Assembly: GCF_030167925.1 (NCBI RefSeq)
Contig: NZ_JASKUT010000001.1
Location: 1,612,001-1,676,000 of the forward strand
Length of the DNA: 64,000 nucleotides
Direction: 5' to 3'
DNA from: Paenibacillus silviterrae
GTDB taxonomy: Bacteria; Bacillota; Bacilli; Paenibacillales; NBRC-103111
Shown piece by piece: positions 52,651 to 61,455 of this stretch. Each line of letters opens with the position of its first letter. Position 1 is the stretch's first letter. Position numbers and translations under genes: made by a program. The notes below the pieces were generated by a model. The model was not told where the DNA came from and searched no databases. It saw only the letters and a program-made list of their open reading frames with translations.

Positions 52651-52992
52651 TTAATCCAGAACCGCAGTCATATGTGCCTTGGTGATCGACCAATGGGACG
52701 TGTTCCAGACGGTTTCTTTATTTTTAATATATAAAATTTGCGGCGATGCATGCTTCACACCGGTATCCTCCGCAATTTGATTCGATACCGGACGAGATTC
52801 AATGACCTTCACCAGGAAGTAATCCACGCTCTCGTTAGGCGATTTGCCCAAATAGGTCTCATATTCCTCCAGCGCGTTGAAGCTTACAGGACACGCCGTG
52901 CTGTGCTTTAAAATAACAAAGGGCTTCTCGGAGGATCCCTCCAGCAGCTGTTCCCATTCCCCATTCGTTGTAATTTCCTTCCATTGGATCAT
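52651..52992 (-). CDS. ytxJ: YtxJ, bacillithiol-linked thioredoxin-like protein
   Basis: About 113 residues, thioredoxin-like fold with a single redox cysteine motif CPVS in KHSTACPVSFNALEEY, the hallmark of YtxJ. In bacillithiol-using bacteria it acts as a bacilliredoxin-type partner. Start ATG 52992 is chosen because GGAGGGTG lies just upstream; the longer frame contains the SD. Co-directional with the phosphoesterase 22 bp upstream. Confidence 0.88.
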   Translation of the reverse strand: MIQWKEITTNGEWEQLLEGSSEKPFVILKHSTACPVSFNALEEYETYLGKSPNESVDYFLVKVIESRPVSNQIAEDTGVKHASPQILYIKNKETVWNTSHWSITKAHMTAVLD

Positions 52993-53014
52993 ATCGATCA
53001 CCCTCCTGGTCACG

Positions 53015-53524
53015 TTATACGCCGGCCGTCGACGATTTATCATCATAATAATAATGCTCGGCTTCGATTGTTTTACCCAAGGTCAGCACCCCGTAGGAAT
53101 ATCGTGGCTGTCTCCTTTTGTCTGTGGGCGATCCGGGATTAAAGAGCAGGATACCCGCGCGGTTCTCCAGATACGGTATGTGAGAATGGCCGAAAACAAT
53201 CACGTCTACTGCCTCGGATCGAAAAGACGCAAACGCCTGATCCGGCGTAGAACGGCCCCCGTCGCCATGAACGATACCGATGCGGTGACCGGCAAAGGTC
53301 AGCAGCTTCTTCCGTCCCAAGCGGGCGGCCAGCTTCTCACCGTCGTTGTTGCCCGCCACCCCGTCCACGGGAGCGATCGCGGCGAACAGCTCTATCACCG
53401 ACTCATCCATCCAATCGCCGGCATGCAGGATGGCGTCGACTCCGCTTAATCCTGCCACGAGCGCATCCGGCAAAGCCTTCGCCCGGCCGTACATATGCGT
53501 ATCCGAGACAATTCCCAGCTTCAT
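53015..53524 (-). CDS. YfcE/MJ0936-type metallophosphoesterase
   Basis: About 169 residues. Metal-site motifs are complete: SDTH, GDWMDE, GNNDGE, HGDGG and GHSH. Typically a small phosphodiesterase. Start ATG 53524 is preferred; GGAGG is 8 bp upstream. ytxJ follows. Confidence 0.9.
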   Translation of the reverse strand: MKLGIVSDTHMYGRAKALPDALVAGLSGVDAILHAGDWMDESVIELFAAIAPVDGVAGNNDGEKLAARLGRKKLLTFAGHRIGIVHGDGGRSTPDQAFASFRSEAVDVIVFGHSHIPYLENRAGILLFNPGSPTDKRRQPRYSYGVLTLGKTIEAEHYYYDDKSSTAGV

Positions 53525-53580
53525 TGCCGCCACCTCCAGCCCAGTGCAATTGTTGTACTATTTTACCATAGTTTCGGTGA

Positions 53581-53609
53581 AAAAGAAAAAGCACCCCGCG
53601 GGGTGCCCT
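53581..53609 (-). terminator. Terminator of the ABC operon
   Basis: GCACCCCGCGGGGTGC is a perfect 16-bp palindrome followed by a T-rich run (TTTTTCTTTT) on the minus strand, just after the stop of the secreted-protein gene. Confidence 0.88.
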
Positions 53610-53624
53610 TCATGACAATAGGCA

Positions 53625-55757
53625 TCAGTCCATAATGGTGAACCAATCGATGGCTTTGCTTGCGAGCAGCTTCTTCTTGCCGTCCAGCTCGTGATATACG
53701 TTGATTTTATACTGCTTCAACTGACTTACTCGATAGATCAGATTATTGTCCTGTTTGACCATTTTGTACTCGTATTCTCCAACCGTCATCTTGCGGTCCT
53801 TATCCTCCGGAGCCGTCTCCAGATAAAACGATTCGCTTATGGAAACCTGCCCTTTGTTATCCTCGAATTCAATGATCAGCTTGCTGCCGTCCGTATTCTT
53901 CTCGAAGTAGTAATCCCGTTCCAGCAAGTACCTGAACTGCACCTTAAGCTCCTTGCTGTCGAGCCAAGTGGTCAGATTGCTCAGCGTTAGCGTATAAGGG
54001 TAAAATTGGATTGCCTTCAATGAGTCCTTTGGACCGTCCGGTTCCTTAGGCAATGCCATTTCCACTGCATTCAGATAGAGCTCCGGCTTCTCCTCCGTAC
54101 CGCTCCAATGCTGATCCGTCACCGATTCGCCGATCAGGAGACGGAGGTTCGTCGTATCCATATCCCTAGGAACCACTGCCGTAAATCCCACCAGAGCATG
54201 GCCGCTCGGATTCAGCTTTTGCTTCACCTCTTTGACCTTCGTGGGGAAGAGCTGATCGCTTGGCGTCTTTAAGAAAGCGGTAAGCTTAGGTACCGGCGCG
54301 GCGCGCTTCTCCATATTTTCGGCATCCACCTGAACCTCGACCAGCTTGGAATTGGAGTTGACGTAGGTATTGACTTGATAGGGCGCATACCGGGCTTGTC
54401 TTCCTGAGCCGAGTATCGGCTGCTTGACGCCCACCGGAATTTGCTGGATCGCCTGTCCTTCTATAGGCAGGAGGAATCGTCCGATTTCTTGGGAAACCGC
54501 GCTGTCTCCCGACTCTTGAAGCACCAGCTGAGCCGTGCTGAACGGATAGGTATAAGGAATTTTGGCGACGATTTGCATGTGCACCTGCTTCTCCGCAGGT
54601 ACGCCGAGGGCACGGTCAACCATAACCGCCTTGGCTTCTACCTTCACCCCGTTGTCCAAGAGAAAATAGGGCTTGATCGCCGGGAACGGCAAGGCTTCTC
54701 CTTCATGATGGGAAAGGGCGACCTCCGCGCTCAAGATATCGACATCCTCCCAAGGCAAGCGCTGCAGCTTTTCCACCTGGAAGAAATAGGTTCCCGTCAA
54801 ATTCGTGTAAGTGACCGGATCACCCAGCGCGGCTGCTTGCTCTTGAGCTTCGGGTACGAATAATGCCGCCACCGGAACGTTAAGCTTCTGCTCGGACGTA
54901 ATCGCCGTCGGCTGCTGAATCAGAAGCTCCAGGCCGCCCTGCATGGCGTCCGCTGGCAGCATGGCTCCCTTCAGCTGCAGCTGGACCGGCACATGAGGGG
55001 TCAGCAGCTGCTTGTCGGACGGAATGACCGGCTCGAGAGGATACAACAGCCCCGAAGCCGTCTTGAGCGAGAACTGAAGCCCCGGCAGCTTCAAGCCCAC
55101 CTGCCCCCGGTTAGTCAGCTTCAGCGTCATGACACCGGAAGCATACTGCTCCCTGGGCTGTAGATGCCATCGTGTGACCTCAGCGTCTACGGCAAAGCTG
55201 CCGAAAGCCAAAGTTCGCGAAGCTGCGGATTCGGTTAGAATTGGCTGCGCCTCCTCCGGAAAAGAGATCGCGCCAACCGTATCCTCCAGCGACTTGCTGG
55301 CATAGTTCCAGCGGGTCACGCGGAATCCCAGCTCGCTTAACGCGGTCCCTTCGTTCACAGGGGCGTAAAAAGAGAACTCAACCCTTTGCCCGGCGGGAAT
55401 CTCCTTCTTCGCTTTATCCTGAGGAATCAGCTGCGCCTCGAACTGCAGTCCTGCTGCAGTCTCCGGCCGCACCCAGTAGTCCAGGAACGACAAAGCGCGA
55501 TGTGAGCCGCTATTATCCACGGTGACCGTGAAAAACAGCATATTCCCGTTTTCTGTCGGTACGATGACGGCATTCTTCAGCTCAAAGGCAGCTCCGGCCC
55601 CAACCGCCAAGGCAGGCAGACGGGCTGCCTCCTCCAGCTGATCCCGCTGATACGCCGCTACCTCCGCTTGCAGCGGCAAGGCTGTCCAGCTACTTCCGGC
55701 GGCAGCTGCAATGAGGATGGAGAGCACCGCCTTCGTCCATGTCTTATTTCTCTTCAC
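53625..55757 (-). CDS. Large secreted protein of the ABC operon, unrecognised family
   Basis: 710 residues. N-terminal signal (about 1-32, ending LPLQA), no other membrane segment and no lipobox. The body is rich in predicted beta strands with repeated polar/hydrophobic patterns (FFTVTVDNSGSHRALSFLDYWV; VMTLKLTNRGQVGLKL), like tandem immunoglobulin-type modules. The family is not recognised. GTG start overlaps the stop of the ABC ATPase gene by 4 bp, so it is translationally coupled. Probably an extracellular partner of the transporter; inference from operon position. Confidence 0.75.
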   Translation of the reverse strand: MKRNKTWTKAVLSILIAAAAGSSWTALPLQAEVAAYQRDQLEEAARLPALAVGAGAAFELKNAVIVPTENGNMLFFTVTVDNSGSHRALSFLDYWVRPETAAGLQFEAQLIPQDKAKKEIPAGQRVEFSFYAPVNEGTALSELGFRVTRWNYASKSLEDTVGAISFPEEAQPILTESAASRTLAFGSFAVDAEVTRWHLQPREQYASGVMTLKLTNRGQVGLKLPGLQFSLKTASGLLYPLEPVIPSDKQLLTPHVPVQLQLKGAMLPADAMQGGLELLIQQPTAITSEQKLNVPVAALFVPEAQEQAAALGDPVTYTNLTGTYFFQVEKLQRLPWEDVDILSAEVALSHHEGEALPFPAIKPYFLLDNGVKVEAKAVMVDRALGVPAEKQVHMQIVAKIPYTYPFSTAQLVLQESGDSAVSQEIGRFLLPIEGQAIQQIPVGVKQPILGSGRQARYAPYQVNTYVNSNSKLVEVQVDAENMEKRAAPVPKLTAFLKTPSDQLFPTKVKEVKQKLNPSGHALVGFTAVVPRDMDTTNLRLLIGESVTDQHWSGTEEKPELYLNAVEMALPKEPDGPKDSLKAIQFYPYTLTLSNLTTWLDSKELKVQFRYLLERDYYFEKNTDGSKLIIEFEDNKGQVSISESFYLETAPEDKDRKMTVGEYEYKMVKQDNNLIYRVSQLKQYKINVYHELDGKKKLLASKAIDWFTIMD

Positions 55758-56656
55758 TTTCCCTTCTCCTCCTTCACATCCGGAGGTACCAAGACGATCC
55801 GGCCGCCCTCCAGCTCCACTCTCACTTTGTTTGACTCCTTCAGCCCGATGGATTGAAGCAGGTCGGCAGGAATTTGCAGCCGTCCCGCCCTGTCGATAAC
55901 GGCATACTCCACATGAGTATCCTCCCCGTTATCTGCGGACGCGCCGGCTTCCAGCTCAGCCAGCTCATCGGCATAGGATCTTCGGCGGATGATCTCCGAC
56001 GAGGTTTTGCCGTCCCGAATTGCTACGACACGGTCCACCTTCTTGGCCAGCAAGGGGTCGTGGGTTACGATGACAACGGTAAGCCCCATGCTTCGATTCA
56101 GCTCGCGGAACAGATCCAGAATCTGATTGGCCATCCGGGTATCGACGGAGCCCGTCGGCTCATCCGCCAGCAGCAGCTTCGGCTGATTGGCAAGCGCGAT
56201 GGCAATCGCTACCCGCTGCTGCTCCCCGCCTGACAGCTGATTCAGCTTATTCCCCCGCCGGTGGCTTAGACCGACCGCCTCCAGCAGCTCCAACGCGCGT
56301 TCCCGTTTCCGTCTGCCCTTCAGCAGGACGGGAAGCTCGACATTCTCCTGCGCCGTCAAATAGGGGATCAAATTTCGGGCATTGTTCTGCCATACGAACC
56401 CCACCGTCTCCCGCTTATATTTCACCAGATCCTTCTCGGTGAATTTCAGCAGATCCTTTCCGTCCACCGTCAGCTGTCCTGCCGACGGGCGGTCGAGCCC
56501 GCCCAGCATATTCAATAATGTCGACTTGCCGCTTCCGCTATTTCCGATAATCGCCATCAGCTCGCCGGGCTCAACGTGCAGATCCAGCCCTTGGAGGGCT
56601 ACGACCTCGAGATCCGCCACCTTATAAATTTTGACCAGATTGTCACAGTGGATCAT
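55754..56656 (-). CDS. LolD/MacB-type ABC ATPase with C-terminal AbrB/SpoVT-like domain
   Basis: 300 residues. ABC motifs: Walker A GNSGSGKSTLLNML (about 37), Q-loop WQNNARNLIP, signature LSGGEQQRVAIAIALA, Walker B LLLADEPTGSVD, switch His in IVTHDPLL. After a short acidic linker, residues about 247-295 read EYAVIDRAGRLQIPADLLQSI and VRVELEGGRIVLVPPD, the pattern of an AbrB/MazE/SpoVT swapped-hairpin DNA-binding domain. An unusual fusion; the domain could serve as a dimerisation or regulatory element. ATG 56656. Confidence 0.85.
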   Translation of the reverse strand: MIHCDNLVKIYKVADLEVVALQGLDLHVEPGELMAIIGNSGSGKSTLLNMLGGLDRPSAGQLTVDGKDLLKFTEKDLVKYKRETVGFVWQNNARNLIPYLTAQENVELPVLLKGRRKRERALELLEAVGLSHRRGNKLNQLSGGEQQRVAIAIALANQPKLLLADEPTGSVDTRMANQILDLFRELNRSMGLTVVIVTHDPLLAKKVDRVVAIRDGKTSSEIIRRRSYADELAELEAGASADNGEDTHVEYAVIDRAGRLQIPADLLQSIGLKESNKVRVELEGGRIVLVPPDVKEEKGK

Positions 56657-56673
56657 GAATGTGAAGTCCCCTT

Positions 56674-59583
56674 CTAATCCTCGCCAAGTTTAACGGCTTG
56701 ATGGATTTTAATTCGCGACAGCATGGATCCAAGGATCGTCAAGCCGATCGCCAGCATCATCACAACGATAATCAGCAGCTGCAGCTGATCCTGCGGATCA
56801 AAGGTCACCTCGAACGGCGGCACCTGAGCCGAGGATTGCAGCGAAAGCTGAAACATCGGCACAAACAAACGGCCTGTTACAACGCCGAGCATGAGCCCGA
56901 TGCCAAGCGCCGCTCCGGAGGTCATCAGCTGCTCGCCGATCAGCATCACCATCAGCTGCCGGAACGAAATCCCCATCGCCCGAAGAATGCCTAGCTGAAG
57001 AACGCGAGAGGACAGCGACAGGATCCAATACAGCAAAAAGCCGCAGAAGCTGATAATGATAGAGATGAGAAAGCCCAGCGTCATAACGCCGTTAATGGCC
57101 AATTGAAACGGATCATTCTTAGCCAGTATCAGCTGCTGCCTGGCATCCGTCAGCTGCTCGACCGGTATGCTCTTCTGCTCCAAGGCATCATATAAGGTCT
57201 GGCTTGAGCTGCCTTCCTTCATCTTGAGCCATACCTCATAGGGCTCAAGCGCCATATTGTTCTGAATATACGAAAGATGGCCGACAATCAGCATCGGATA
57301 CTGCACCTTCGCATTTTTGTTATTGCCCGTAGTCGTGGCGGCCGGGCGAGAACCGAAGGCAGGGTTCGGATTCCACGACGGCCAGTAATCGACAATGCCG
57401 TATACGGTAAAGTTTGCGGCCTCTACGCCTCCCCAGCCCGCCGAGATACGATCTCCCGGCTTCAGGTTGTGGGTTTCCGCCATCGTTCTGGAAATAAGTA
57501 CTGCCGAAGGCTCTGCTGCAAGAACATTCAAATAATCATAGAAATGATGCTCAAGCAGCCCGTCCCGCAGCCAGGACGTCCTTCCGAAATCATCGGTATC
57601 GATGCCCATAAGCAGCGCGGTTCCCCGATCCTTGCCGACGGTAAAGGCGACGTCCTTCTTCTGGAACACCTTCGCCGCATGCTCCACTCCCGGAAGCTGT
57701 GTCAGAGGAAGGAAGGGCGGCTCTGAGAACTGCACTTTTTTCTTCACGACCGGCTCAGCCGGTAATGCCTCCCCTTCCTCAGGCGCCTCTCCGCCGCTTA
57801 TCGGCTCCGGAGGGGCATCATTCTCCCACTTGATCTTGAGCGTGATATCCGCTCCCGTCTTGTACATAATCTTCTCGCTTGCATTCTTGTTGATGGTGCG
57901 CGCCGCACTGGCGCTGAACATGCCCGTTGCAAGCGTTACGCTAAGGAATACCATAATGGCCTGGTATTGTGTGCTTGACCGCCCTACCTGAAGCAAGGTT
58001 GAATAGAGGGACGGCGGCCACCATTTCCGGCCGACGGTGTAGATCGCCTGAATCAACAATGGATAAATACGAAGCATCAGGAATGAGCTGCCGAGAATGA
58101 ACAAGGCCGGTACCAGAAACAGCAGCGGGTCCATCTGAAGATCCGCGGCATCGAGTCCAAGCGCTTTCATGTCGGCCATACGCCGCTGAAACGTGACGAG
58201 ACCATAGATCGACACACCGACGAGAATCAGGTCCACCAAATATTTATGCCAGAAGGACAGCTTCTGTCCTCTCGCCATTTGCTGCTTATGTCCCACAATG
58301 GTTGCTCTCGTGGCGAACAGCACCGGCAGAATCGTCATCAGTACGGAGACCGCTACCGCTATGAAGCCGTATTGAAACGCCTCTCCGCTCAGCTTCACCT
58401 GCAGCGCCGCCCGCTGTACAAATTCCAGAAATCCGTTGGACGCTCCCAGCACCTTGGTCAGCGTGAGTCCCAGGTAAGGGCCAATGGCCAACGCTACGGC
58501 ACCAAGCAGCAGCCCTTCCAACAAATAACCGATGACGATCTGTAGACGACTGGCTCCCCGGCTGCGCAGTACGGCGATTTCCGTCTTCTGTCGTTCCGTG
58601 ATCAGGTTGGATACCATGAACAAGTAATACCCAAGCATGATCATAACGGGGACGTTGAGCGACCAGAGCATCATCCGCAGCTTCTCCTCCTTGGCATAAT
58701 AGCCCTGCAGCGTGGTAAGCGCAGGCGCCTTCATGGACGTACCGTTGCTGAAACGATTTATCAAAAATGCTTCCGTCCGGTTGTACACCTGGATAAACCG
58801 GGTAATGGATTCCAGCGTCATACGGCTGTAGTCCGCCGCAGCATACCAGATGCTGGAACGCACAGGGAGTATTTTGTCCTCCGTAAAATGCTTCTCGAAC
58901 GTTTCGAAGGGAACCAGGAAGCTGCTTTTATAAGAGGAAAGCACGTTATACCAATACAGGTCGTCAAAGGACTTGCGATCGACGACGCCGACAATGCGAA
59001 ATTTTAATGCAGCCGGTGCGGACGAATCCTCAATGACAAATTCATTGCCCACGACGGCCTTCAAGCCCGTCAAGCTTTCTTCAACGACCAGCACCTCATA
59101 GACGCCATCCACCGGCTCCGGCTTCGGCCAAGCGCCGTCCTTCAAAACGGTGTGCTTCTCCATTTCGCTCAGCGCCACCACATCGACGACACGCTGAACG
59201 GAAGGGTCCAATCTTGTCGGATCGGCGGGCGCCAGCTTATACCGGTCTGTGGAGCGCTCAATCACATAGCTGATGATCGGCAGATCAAAGCCCGGCAGCG
59301 CACTCTCGCGCATATATCGGTCCGTTTCCTTGATTCGTTCAAGTCCCTGCTCTAACGACATTTCCCCGGTCAAATAGGCTGACGACCAAAATACGCCGGG
59401 ATAAACCTGCTGCATTTCCTGCTGCAGCTCCAAATCCTTAATCAGCATTCGCTGCAAAATAGCGCTCGTATAGATGGGCATACTGCTGGCCAGCCCGACA
59501 GAAATGACTAGCCCGAGCAGGAGACTGAGCTCCAGCCATTTATTTTTGGCCATTTTGCGCACGATCATGATCAGTAACGCCAC
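56674..59583 (-). CDS. Very large FtsX-type ABC transporter permease
   Basis: 969 residues. A membrane anchor near residue 20, a large extracellular MacB-type periplasmic-core domain, FtsX-like membrane segments around 310-440, a second large soluble insert, further segments around 840-960. The polar stretch (PISGGEAPEEGEALPAEPVVKK, about 605-625) lies in that second insert. Resembles two MacB/FtsX halves fused in one chain, an export-type rather than import permease. GTG start with GAGGTG upstream, 11 bp after the adaptor stop. Confidence 0.88.
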   Translation of the reverse strand: MALLIMIVRKMAKNKWLELSLLLGLVISVGLASSMPIYTSAILQRMLIKDLELQQEMQQVYPGVFWSSAYLTGEMSLEQGLERIKETDRYMRESALPGFDLPIISYVIERSTDRYKLAPADPTRLDPSVQRVVDVVALSEMEKHTVLKDGAWPKPEPVDGVYEVLVVEESLTGLKAVVGNEFVIEDSSAPAALKFRIVGVVDRKSFDDLYWYNVLSSYKSSFLVPFETFEKHFTEDKILPVRSSIWYAAADYSRMTLESITRFIQVYNRTEAFLINRFSNGTSMKAPALTTLQGYYAKEEKLRMMLWSLNVPVMIMLGYYLFMVSNLITERQKTEIAVLRSRGASRLQIVIGYLLEGLLLGAVALAIGPYLGLTLTKVLGASNGFLEFVQRAALQVKLSGEAFQYGFIAVAVSVLMTILPVLFATRATIVGHKQQMARGQKLSFWHKYLVDLILVGVSIYGLVTFQRRMADMKALGLDAADLQMDPLLFLVPALFILGSSFLMLRIYPLLIQAIYTVGRKWWPPSLYSTLLQVGRSSTQYQAIMVFLSVTLATGMFSASAARTINKNASEKIMYKTGADITLKIKWENDAPPEPISGGEAPEEGEALPAEPVVKKKVQFSEPPFLPLTQLPGVEHAAKVFQKKDVAFTVGKDRGTALLMGIDTDDFGRTSWLRDGLLEHHFYDYLNVLAAEPSAVLISRTMAETHNLKPGDRISAGWGGVEAANFTVYGIVDYWPSWNPNPAFGSRPAATTTGNNKNAKVQYPMLIVGHLSYIQNNMALEPYEVWLKMKEGSSSQTLYDALEQKSIPVEQLTDARQQLILAKNDPFQLAINGVMTLGFLISIIISFCGFLLYWILSLSSRVLQLGILRAMGISFRQLMVMLIGEQLMTSGAALGIGLMLGVVTGRLFVPMFQLSLQSSAQVPPFEVTFDPQDQLQLLIIVVMMLAIGLTILGSMLSRIKIHQAVKLGED

Positions 59584-59594
59584 GAAGTGTCACC

Positions 59595-60635
59595 TCAATT
59601 GTTCAGAATTACCTTTTGGCCTTCCTTCAGCCCTTTGCGGATTTCCACTTCTGTGGACGATACGATCCCTTTCTCCACATCGATTTCCTTGCGGCTCTCC
59701 CCCTCAAGCACCTGTACGTAATCGCGTCCCATATAGGAGCGCAAGCCGACCTTAGGGATGATCAGCACGTCCGATCGCTGCTCCGTTACGATAGTGAAAT
59801 CCGCATTGTTGCCGATCTGCACCTCGCTTGGAAGCCCGTTTACGGTAAGGACGACGGTCTTCGCATTTTTATCGGAGATCGCCTTAATATCCGACTGCGG
59901 TGCCGTAGCGGGAATTTGCACGACCTTCCCTTCGTACTCCTTCGATTTGAACTTTACGGTAGCGGGCATGCCGACTTGGATTCCCGTCAAATCGTTCATA
60001 TTTGAAAATTCATAGGCCAGCTTCATCTTCGTCGGGTCAGCAACCGTGATCAGCTGTTTATATGCCGTTACGGCATCGCCCTGCTTAATCGGGTCTATGT
60101 ACGTAACAATTCCGTCAACCTTGGAAACGAGCTTCGTTTTCTCCAGCTGCTTTTTTAGAGAGTCCAGACCGAGCTGCTCCTTCTCTACGTCCAGTACCTT
60201 AAGCCGAATGGCCATCGCGTCGCCGCGCTTCTCTTCTTTCGCCTGCTCCAGCGCGATTTGTGCCTTTTCCAAATTAATTTCCTGCTGCCTTACCCGGTTC
60301 AGCAGATCGCCCTTGTCCAGCTCAGCTACGACATCCCCCGCCTTCACCGTGCTGCCGAGACTGACATGCATGGCGGCCAGCCGCCCCCCCGACTCTGAAA
60401 ACGATAAATACTCCAGCCGATCCGAGGCAAAGGTCGCCACGCCGCTGACCTGCTTCTTAATACTGCCTCGCTTCACCTCATACAGCTCGAAATTTTCCTT
60501 GACCGGCTTTACCAAGGGCGGCTTTAGCGCCTGTTCTTCCTTCGGCAGCAGACCGCAGCCGGTAAGTGCTATCAACACCAGCAAAGGAACTGCGATTTTC
60601 AGACGGCCTGCCCGCAGTCTCTTATTCTTCCACAA
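59595..60635 (-). CDS. Efflux adaptor lipoprotein (MacA/HlyD type)
   Basis: About 346 residues. Signal with lipobox LTGC (Cys about residue 27 from the TTG start), then barrel-sandwich and coiled-coil segments (RQQEINLEKAQIALEQAKEEKRG and the VDGIVTYIDPIKQGD lipoyl-type half), and a beta-barrel domain. Start: TTG 60635 is preferred, because GGAGG lies 9 bp upstream; ATG 60644 has no spacing to the SD. Overlaps the upstream ABC ATPase end by 14 bp. Confidence 0.85.
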   Translation of the reverse strand: MWKNKRLRAGRLKIAVPLLVLIALTGCGLLPKEEQALKPPLVKPVKENFELYEVKRGSIKKQVSGVATFASDRLEYLSFSESGGRLAAMHVSLGSTVKAGDVVAELDKGDLLNRVRQQEINLEKAQIALEQAKEEKRGDAMAIRLKVLDVEKEQLGLDSLKKQLEKTKLVSKVDGIVTYIDPIKQGDAVTAYKQLITVADPTKMKLAYEFSNMNDLTGIQVGMPATVKFKSKEYEGKVVQIPATAPQSDIKAISDKNAKTVVLTVNGLPSEVQIGNNADFTIVTEQRSDVLIIPKVGLRSYMGRDYVQVLEGESRKEIDVEKGIVSSTEVEIRKGLKEGQKVILNN

Positions 60636-61329
60636 TGTGTCCATCCTCCAATGCGTACACCTGATCCACAATCTCCATGATCGCCGGATCGTGCGTAGTC
60701 AGTATGATCGTCATTCCTTCCTGATGCACCAAATCCTTGAACACCTTCATGACCTGCAGCCCCATCTTGCTGTCAAGCTCTGCCGTCGGCTCATCCGCGA
60801 GCAGCAAGGAGGGCCTGTGAGCAATAGCTCTAGCTATCGCCACGCGCTGCTGCTCTCCTCCGGACATTTCGTAAGGCCGGTGCTTCATCCGGGCCTTTAA
60901 GCCTACGAATTCAAGCGCCTGCTCAGCATATTCTCTGCGCTTGCCGCTCGCGATGCCGGCAATGCGCAGTCCAAACTCCACATTCTCGTAGGCCGACATG
61001 AAGGGAACCAGCGCAAACGATTGAAATATGAGTCCGAGCTGTGTGCGCCGAAATTCGTTCCGCTTCTTGTCCGGCCAACCCGACATTTCCTGCCCACGGT
61101 AGTAGATCGCCCCTTCCGTAGGGCGGTCAAGCGCTCCGAGCATGTTAAGCAGCGTAGTTTTGCCGGAGCCGGAGCGTCCCCTCAGCGCCACCAACCGGCC
61201 GGGGGCGATGCACAGATTGGCACCGCGTAGTGCATGCACGGCGGAGGAGCCTTTGCCGAAGGTGCGCGTAACATGAGCAGCTTCAATAATGGGCTCTTGC
61301 GCCGCTGCCGCAGGATATGAATAATCCAT
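60622..61329 (-). CDS. LolD/MacB-type ABC ATPase
   Basis: 235 residues. Walker A LRGRSGSGKTTLLNML (about 43), Q-loop FQSFALVPFMS, signature MSGGEQQRVAIARAIAHR, Walker B LLLADEPTAELD, switch His in LTTHDPAIME. First gene of the five-gene operon; overlaps the adaptor gene. Two different ATPases in one operon with one permease. ATG 61329 with GGGGAGG upstream. Confidence 0.93.
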   Translation of the reverse strand: MDYSYPAAAAQEPIIEAAHVTRTFGKGSSAVHALRGANLCIAPGRLVALRGRSGSGKTTLLNMLGALDRPTEGAIYYRGQEMSGWPDKKRNEFRRTQLGLIFQSFALVPFMSAYENVEFGLRIAGIASGKRREYAEQALEFVGLKARMKHRPYEMSGGEQQRVAIARAIAHRPSLLLADEPTAELDSKMGLQVMKVFKDLVHQEGMTIILTTHDPAIMEIVDQVYALEDGHIVEE

Positions 61330-61356
61330 AGAAGCCTGTTCCTCCCCTTTTATACA

Positions 61357-61370
61357 TGTAAGCGTTATCT
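61357..61370 (+). promoter_or_regulatory. Candidate cre site at the ABC operon promoter
   Basis: TGTAAGCGTTATCT matches the CcpA consensus TGWNANCGNTNWCA except at its last base. It lies beside TATAAA (minus strand, 61349-61354), which is a possible -10 of the ABC operon. Confidence 0.35.
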
Positions 61371-61395
61371 TACTTTACTGTAAACTTATTCCGAA

Positions 61396-61436
61396 ACAAA
61401 AAACAGACACCAATTTGTTGGAAAAGGTGTCTGTTT
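61396..61436 (-). terminator. Terminator of the second YesN-type gene
   Basis: AAACAGACACC pairs with GGTGTCTGTTT around a 14-nt loop, followed by a T-run on the minus strand. Confidence 0.88.
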
Positions 61437-61455
61437 GTTGGACATCGTCCCTGCT

